Positions 59,990 to 64,000 of a stretch of DNA of 64,000 bases are shown in pieces. The stretch spans positions 1 through 64,000 of the forward strand of contig JAJECO010000026.1 of assembly GCA_022822005.1 (NCBI GenBank). Direction: 5' to 3'. How positions within the stretch are numbered: position 1 is the stretch's first letter; every line of letters begins with the position of its first letter. The stretch is from Candidatus Poribacteria bacterium. GTDB taxonomy: Bacteria; Poribacteria; WGA-4E; PCPOR2b. Under the pieces are notes generated by a model. It was given only the letters and a program-made list of their open reading frames with translations. It ran no database searches and was not told the origin of the DNA. Made by a program: the position numbers and the translations under genes.

Positions 59990-60508
59990 ATGGAATTGAA
60001 TCCACAACAATTGGTTTTTTACCTTTTTGCCCTGCTGACCATTGGATCAGCGGTAGTCGTTGTTACGATCAGGAATATCGTCTACGCTGCCTTTTCACTA
60101 ATGGTTACCCTCTTTAGCATCGCAGGGCTTTATGTTTTCTTACAAGCAGATTTCCTTGCCGCTACCCAAGTAATAGTCTATGTCGGTGGCATTTTGGTGC
60201 TGATCCTATTCGGAGTCATGATGACAAGTGGGAGTTTGGACCTGAAGTTAAAACTTGAACGCGGACAGCTTTTTTGGGGCGGTGTCGTATCGCTGACTAT
60301 CTTCGGCTTACTCCTCAGTGTCATCACGAACACCCCGCAATGGGAAAACGTCGATATAGGGGCATCCCAAGAACCGACAACGCGAAAGATTGGCGAGATG
60401 ATTATGAAGGAAGAGTATCTGCTGCCGTTTGAGATTGCCTCGATACTGCTGCTGGTTGCACTGATCGGTGCAGCACTTATCTCTCGCAAGGAGGTCAGGG
60501 ACGAATGA
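59990..60508 (+). CDS. nuoJ: NADH-quinone oxidoreductase subunit J
   Basis: 172 residues, five membrane helices. Typical features are NIVYAAFSLMVTLFSIAGLYVFLQADFLAATQVIVYVGGILVLILFGVM-type helices 2 and 3 (with the conserved Y-V-G-G pi-bulge region) and a C-terminal helix LPFEIASILLLVALIGA. A soluble loop lies between helices 4 and 5. The start has no strong ribosome site; it overlaps nuoK by four bases. Confidence 0.94.
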   Translation: MELNPQQLVFYLFALLTIGSAVVVVTIRNIVYAAFSLMVTLFSIAGLYVFLQADFLAATQVIVYVGGILVLILFGVMMTSGSLDLKLKLERGQLFWGGVVSLTIFGLLLSVITNTPQWENVDIGASQEPTTRKIGEMIMKEEYLLPFEIASILLLVALIGAALISRKEVRDE

Positions 60509-60813
60509 GCCTACAAAGTTATCTTGTCATCAGCATTATACTGTTCAGTCTTGGAATTTTCTGTGTGCTGACACGTAGGAACGCTATTAGCATCCTGATG
60601 GGAATCGAACTAATTCTCAACTCATGTAACCTCAACTTTGCTGCCTTTTCCCGCTACGTGACTCCGCCTGATGACATAAGTGGTCAGATTATCGCACTTT
60701 TTGGAATTGTCCTTGCTGCCGCTGAAGCCGCCGTTTTCTTGGCAATTATCTTGGCAATCTATAGAGAGTTCAGCACCATCAGTCCCGACGAGACTGATAC
60801 TTTGAAGGGATAA
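60505..60813 (+). CDS. nuoK: NADH-quinone oxidoreductase subunit K
   Basis: 102 residues, three membrane helices, normal length. The conserved Glu residues in the middle of helices 2 and 3 are seen in MGIELILNSCNLNF and AAAEAAVFLAIILAIYR. These acidic residues are part of the proton path. GGAGG precedes the ATG, and the start codon overlaps the nuoJ stop codon. Confidence 0.96.
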   Translation: MSLQSYLVISIILFSLGIFCVLTRRNAISILMGIELILNSCNLNFAAFSRYVTPPDDISGQIIALFGIVLAAAEAAVFLAIILAIYREFSTISPDETDTLKG

Positions 60814-60833
60814 GAAAAGTAGGAGATTATTGT

Positions 60834-63068
60834 ATGCCTGTTGTACCGCTGATTAGTATCATTTTACTTGCCCCCCTTGCAGCCTTCGCGTTTTTTGGTC
60901 TCCTATCGCTGACCGGACGTAACTATGCCCGCCAGGATCTCGTTTCAACCGCAGCAATGCTCGTGGCATTTGTCTGTGCTGTCCTCCTGTTCACGAATGT
61001 TGTCGCGGATCCAGATAAGTATTCGCATGATGGTGCGGAGATACATTCGCTTACTTGGCTCCCGTTGGGCTCCGTCAACTTTTCTATGGGATTCCTGTTT
61101 GACAGTGTGACCTCGGTCATGCTCCTTGTCGTCACCATTGTCAGCAGCCTTGTGCATATCTTCTCAATCGGATACATGCATGGTGATCCTCGCTATCCGC
61201 GATTCTTTGCTTTCCTGTCGTTATTCTCTTTCTCTATGCTTTTCTTGGTTGTCTCTGACAACCTGCTCGGCATCTACATCGGTTGGGAACTTGTCGGTGT
61301 CTGCTCCTATCTCCTAATCGGTTTTTGGTTTGAACAGGACGCTCCCGCAAATGCCTGTAAAAAGGCGTTCATGACGACCCGCGTTGGTGACGTTGGGATG
61401 TTCATCGGCATGATGATGCTTTTCACCAAGTTCCGCACGCTATCGCTCTACGGGGCTGACGGTATTTTCGCACTCGCCAGCAACTTGACAACTGCTGACA
61501 TGACTTGGCTATCAATCGCGGGGGTGCTGATCTTCTGTGGCGCTGTCGGTAAATCTGCCCAAATCCCCTTGCACACATGGCTGCCGGATGCGATGGAAGG
61601 TCCTACACCCGTCAGCGCACTGATTCACGCTGCAACAATGGTCGCCGCAGGGGTCTATCTGACCGCACGAATGTTCCCGATCCTAACCGCGGATTCATCG
61701 TTGTTCATTGCCTATGTCGGGGCGATCACGGCACTGGTCGCAGCGACCATTGCCATTGTACGATTTGATATTAAACGAGTCCTTGCCTATTCAACTATCA
61801 GCCAACTGGGGTATATGATGTTGGCTATTGGTGCAGGAAGTTACGTCGCAGGACTCTTCCATCTCACAACACACGCATTTTTCAAGGCGCTGCTCTTTCT
61901 CGGATCCGGTAGTGTGATCCACGCATTCCATGCTGCGCATCATGCTCACGACCACGATCATGACCATGACCACGCGTACGATGATGACCATGCACACGGG
62001 GATGACCACGCCGCCGCCTTCGATAGTTTTGGCATTGATCCAGCGCAGGATATGCGCCACATGGGAGGACTTAGGCATAAGATGCCCATCACCTTCGTGA
62101 CGATGCTGATTGCAACACTGTCAATCGCTGGTGTGCCTTATATCTTCTCAGGGTTCTGGAGCAAAGATGCTGTTCTCGTTGAGGTTCTCTACAGGGCAAT
62201 CTCTTGGAATTCGGTGCATCACTATATTCTGTTTGCCATGGCCGCGCTCGCTGCTGTTATCACCGCATTTTATATGTTCCGCCTTATCTTTATGACCTTT
62301 ACCGGAGAACCTCGAAATCAGGAAATGCATGACGGGGCGCACGAATCACCTTGGAAGATGGCAATACCGCTGGTTATCTTAGCCGTCCTTAGTTTTCCAA
62401 TCGTCAATAAGTGGTCGTTTGAAAAATATGTAAAGCAACCCGCGCAACCCCATGTTCACGCGCCAAAGCATGCGACATACGATACAAGTCAAGATGTCTT
62501 GCACGCACAACTCGGACTTTCCGACGCTCACGCTGCAGAAGATGCACACAGTGAAGACGCACATCACGACGATGCAGCGGGGCATCATAATCCAGATCAC
62601 GATAAGGCGCATAACATTGTAGTGCCACTATCTTTTGTTATCGTCATTGTTGGCATTGGACTATCCGCACTTTTCTACTACTGGAGAAAATTCTCTCCTG
62701 ATGCTGTTGCAGCAAGACTACGCCCAATTTACACGTTGCTGTGGAACAAATACTACTTTGATGAATTGTACGATGGCGTGCTTGTTGCGCTGACTGTCGC
62801 TGGTTCAAAGGTCCTCGGACTATTCGATCTGCGGTTCATTGATGGAATTGTTAACGGGGTCGGTATCGTTGTACAGGCAGGCTGTGCGCGAATTGCAGGG
62901 TGGTTCGATAACACTTTTGTTGATGGATTGGTCAATTTGGTCGCCCGAATCACTTGGTCAATCGGTGGCAGAGTCAGAAGGGTGCAAACGGGCATGATCC
63001 AAAACTATCTGCTGGCGGTCGTAGGTGGCGTTGTGCTTCTTATCCTAATTTTCCGTGCGCTCTTCTAG
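60834..63068 (+). CDS. nuoL: NADH-quinone oxidoreductase subunit L with His-rich loops
   Basis: 744 residues, against about 610-660 usual. The antiporter-like core is normal: NLLGIYIGWELVGVCSYLLIGFW, AQIPLHTWLPDAMEGPTPVSALIHAATMVAAGVYL and LAYSTISQLGYMMLAIGAG, with the conserved Lys and Glu residues. Two insertions are rich in His and Asp. One spans about 364-392, in the loop just before QDMRHMGGL. The other is at about 538-590, before the last helices. The C-terminal region has an amphipathic repeat (FDLRFIDGIVNGVGIVV; FDNTFVDGLVNLVARI) that fits the lateral helix. It pumps protons at the far end of the membrane arm. AGGAG precedes the ATG. Confidence 0.95.
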   Translation: MPVVPLISIILLAPLAAFAFFGLLSLTGRNYARQDLVSTAAMLVAFVCAVLLFTNVVADPDKYSHDGAEIHSLTWLPLGSVNFSMGFLFDSVTSVMLLVVTIVSSLVHIFSIGYMHGDPRYPRFFAFLSLFSFSMLFLVVSDNLLGIYIGWELVGVCSYLLIGFWFEQDAPANACKKAFMTTRVGDVGMFIGMMMLFTKFRTLSLYGADGIFALASNLTTADMTWLSIAGVLIFCGAVGKSAQIPLHTWLPDAMEGPTPVSALIHAATMVAAGVYLTARMFPILTADSSLFIAYVGAITALVAATIAIVRFDIKRVLAYSTISQLGYMMLAIGAGSYVAGLFHLTTHAFFKALLFLGSGSVIHAFHAAHHAHDHDHDHDHAYDDDHAHGDDHAAAFDSFGIDPAQDMRHMGGLRHKMPITFVTMLIATLSIAGVPYIFSGFWSKDAVLVEVLYRAISWNSVHHYILFAMAALAAVITAFYMFRLIFMTFTGEPRNQEMHDGAHESPWKMAIPLVILAVLSFPIVNKWSFEKYVKQPAQPHVHAPKHATYDTSQDVLHAQLGLSDAHAAEDAHSEDAHHDDAAGHHNPDHDKAHNIVVPLSFVIVIVGIGLSALFYYWRKFSPDAVAARLRPIYTLLWNKYYFDELYDGVLVALTVAGSKVLGLFDLRFIDGIVNGVGIVVQAGCARIAGWFDNTFVDGLVNLVARITWSIGGRVRRVQTGMIQNYLLAVVGGVVLLILIFRALF

Positions 63069-63158
63069 GCTAAACGACCGGTCGAACCAATCGGTTCATC
63101 AGGAATACAGGTGCTGAAGAAATAAATCTCGAATCAACTTTTAGGAGGATTTCGCTGG

Positions 63159-64000
63159 ATGTTATCGTTGATGATTTTTATCCCCTTGCTAGGGATGCTG
63201 GTGGTTCTGTTTGCTATTCGGCGAGAACAGGAGGAACTCGCTAAGCGTGTGACGTTTATTATCACGCTGATCCCGCTGCTGATTGCAGTGTTTCTTTTTA
63301 TCGATTATGACCGATCCGCGTCGGGGCATCAGTATGAAGAAGACATGATGTGGATTGAAGCATTCAATATCCGCTACCATGTGGGGATTGATGGACTAAG
63401 CGTTACACTGGTGCTTTTGACAGCATTGTTAGGACCGATATGCGTGCTCGCATCGTGGAAGATAGACAAAGGGATCAAAGCATACCTCGCCCTGTTTCTG
63501 CTCTTGGAAACTGGGATGATCGGTTTCTTCTGCGCCCTGGATATGTTCCTATTTTACGTCTTCTTTGAGCTAACGCTGCTCCCCATGTACTTCCTGATCG
63601 GGATATGGGGTGGAGAGAGACGCGAGTATGCAGCAATTAAGTTTTTCCTCTATACACTCTTCGGCAGCGTGCTGATGCTCATCGCTATGATCGCTGTTTA
63701 TCTCAAGAGCGGTACGGATGATGTAGCTCGCACCTTTGATATCCCTACGCTGATTAACCTTGCGAAAACTCCCGGACACGCACTTGCAGACCCCACGTTC
63801 CAAATATGGGCGTTTCTCGGTTTCTTCATCGGTTTCGCAGTAAAAGTCCCAATCTTTCCCTTCCATACTTGGCTGCCCGACGCTCACGTCGAAGCGCCAA
63901 CCGCGATTAGCGTCATCCTTGCCGGTATCCTTTTGAAGATGGGAACTTATGGACTGGTTCGTGTGAACTTTGCGATGTTGCCTGAAGGGATGGACTTCTT
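63159..64000 (+). CDS. nuoM: NADH-quinone oxidoreductase subunit M, 5' part
   Basis: The frame opens at ATG 63159 with AGGAGG 10 bases upstream and runs off the right edge, giving about 280 residues. It begins MLSLMIFIPLLGMLVVLFAI and contains YHVGIDGLSVTLVLLTALL, LFYVFFELTLLPMYFLIGIWGG (with the key Glu), the KFFLYTLFGSVLML segment and VKVPIFPFHTWLPDAHVEAP with the conserved Lys. This is the second antiporter-like subunit of complex I. nuoN is expected beyond the window. Confidence 0.95.
   Translation, partial: MLSLMIFIPLLGMLVVLFAIRREQEELAKRVTFIITLIPLLIAVFLFIDYDRSASGHQYEEDMMWIEAFNIRYHVGIDGLSVTLVLLTALLGPICVLASWKIDKGIKAYLALFLLLETGMIGFFCALDMFLFYVFFELTLLPMYFLIGIWGGERREYAAIKFFLYTLFGSVLMLIAMIAVYLKSGTDDVARTFDIPTLINLAKTPGHALADPTFQIWAFLGFFIGFAVKVPIFPFHTWLPDAHVEAPTAISVILAGILLKMGTYGLVRVNFAMLPEGMDF

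Overview
The window looks like a chromosomal segment from a diderm bacterium with a large accessory metabolism. It holds a type II secretion locus, complex I genes, several phytanoyl-CoA-type dioxygenases, Gfo/Idh/MocA, RraA and enolase-superfamily enzymes, and exported PD40 propellers. This mix, plus many short palindromic intergenic repeats, fits Candidatus Poribacteria or a related sponge/marine lineage. That placement is inference from gene content; no rRNA gene or other taxonomic marker is present to settle it. No tRNA, rRNA or CRISPR array was seen.

Layout. Positions 1-5.3 kb: the N-terminus of an ABC-type permease, a glycoside-hydrolase-like protein, a ThiO-like glycine oxidase behind a perfect consensus promoter, a MacB-like permease and a small HAD protein. 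5.4-11.7 kb: a large glycosidase-like protein, a thiamine-diphosphate enzyme, an APH-like kinase and an RraA-family protein, separated by interspersed palindromic repeats. 11.9-15.1 kb: three tandem paralogous exported six-bladed PD40 propellers, followed by the frameshifted remnant of a TylF-like methyltransferase. 15.5-24.9 kb: a promoter-led cassette (enolase-superfamily protein, zinc dehydrogenase, DRL/COG4091 oxidoreductase), then two medium-chain reductases, a barrel-like exported protein, an MFS transporter and a D-2-hydroxyacid dehydrogenase. 25-31 kb: uvrC, a MITE-like element with target-site duplication, a LamG exported protein and a double-length YibE/F membrane protein. 30.8-37.6 kb: two Fe/2-oxoglutarate dioxygenase-family proteins (one lacking the usual metal-binding Asp), a Gfo/Idh oxidoreductase, a TPR protein and a flavin-dependent halogenase-like protein.

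37.7-51.2 kb is a minus-strand type II secretion operon in the order gspE-F-G-H-I-J-K-L(PilM/PilN-like)-M-D. Its secretin has about six N1-type periplasmic modules. 51.3-53.8 kb holds a HAD protein and a second thiamine-diphosphate enzyme with a clear terminator. 54.2 kb to the end is a plus-strand complex I operon, nuoA-B-C-D-H-I-J-K-L-M, without nuoE/F/G. It carries an extra four-helix membrane protein between nuoC and nuoD, a large insert in NuoI and two His/Asp-rich loops in NuoL.

The most interesting cross-cutting signal is a shared C-terminal motif, K-x-x-T-x-W-[GA]-x-[LI]-K, that ends four signal-peptide-bearing proteins (three PD40 propellers and the LamG protein). It looks like an undescribed sorting or attachment tag. 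The window also encodes the unusual type II secretion machine that might handle such cargo, but no link between the two is shown.
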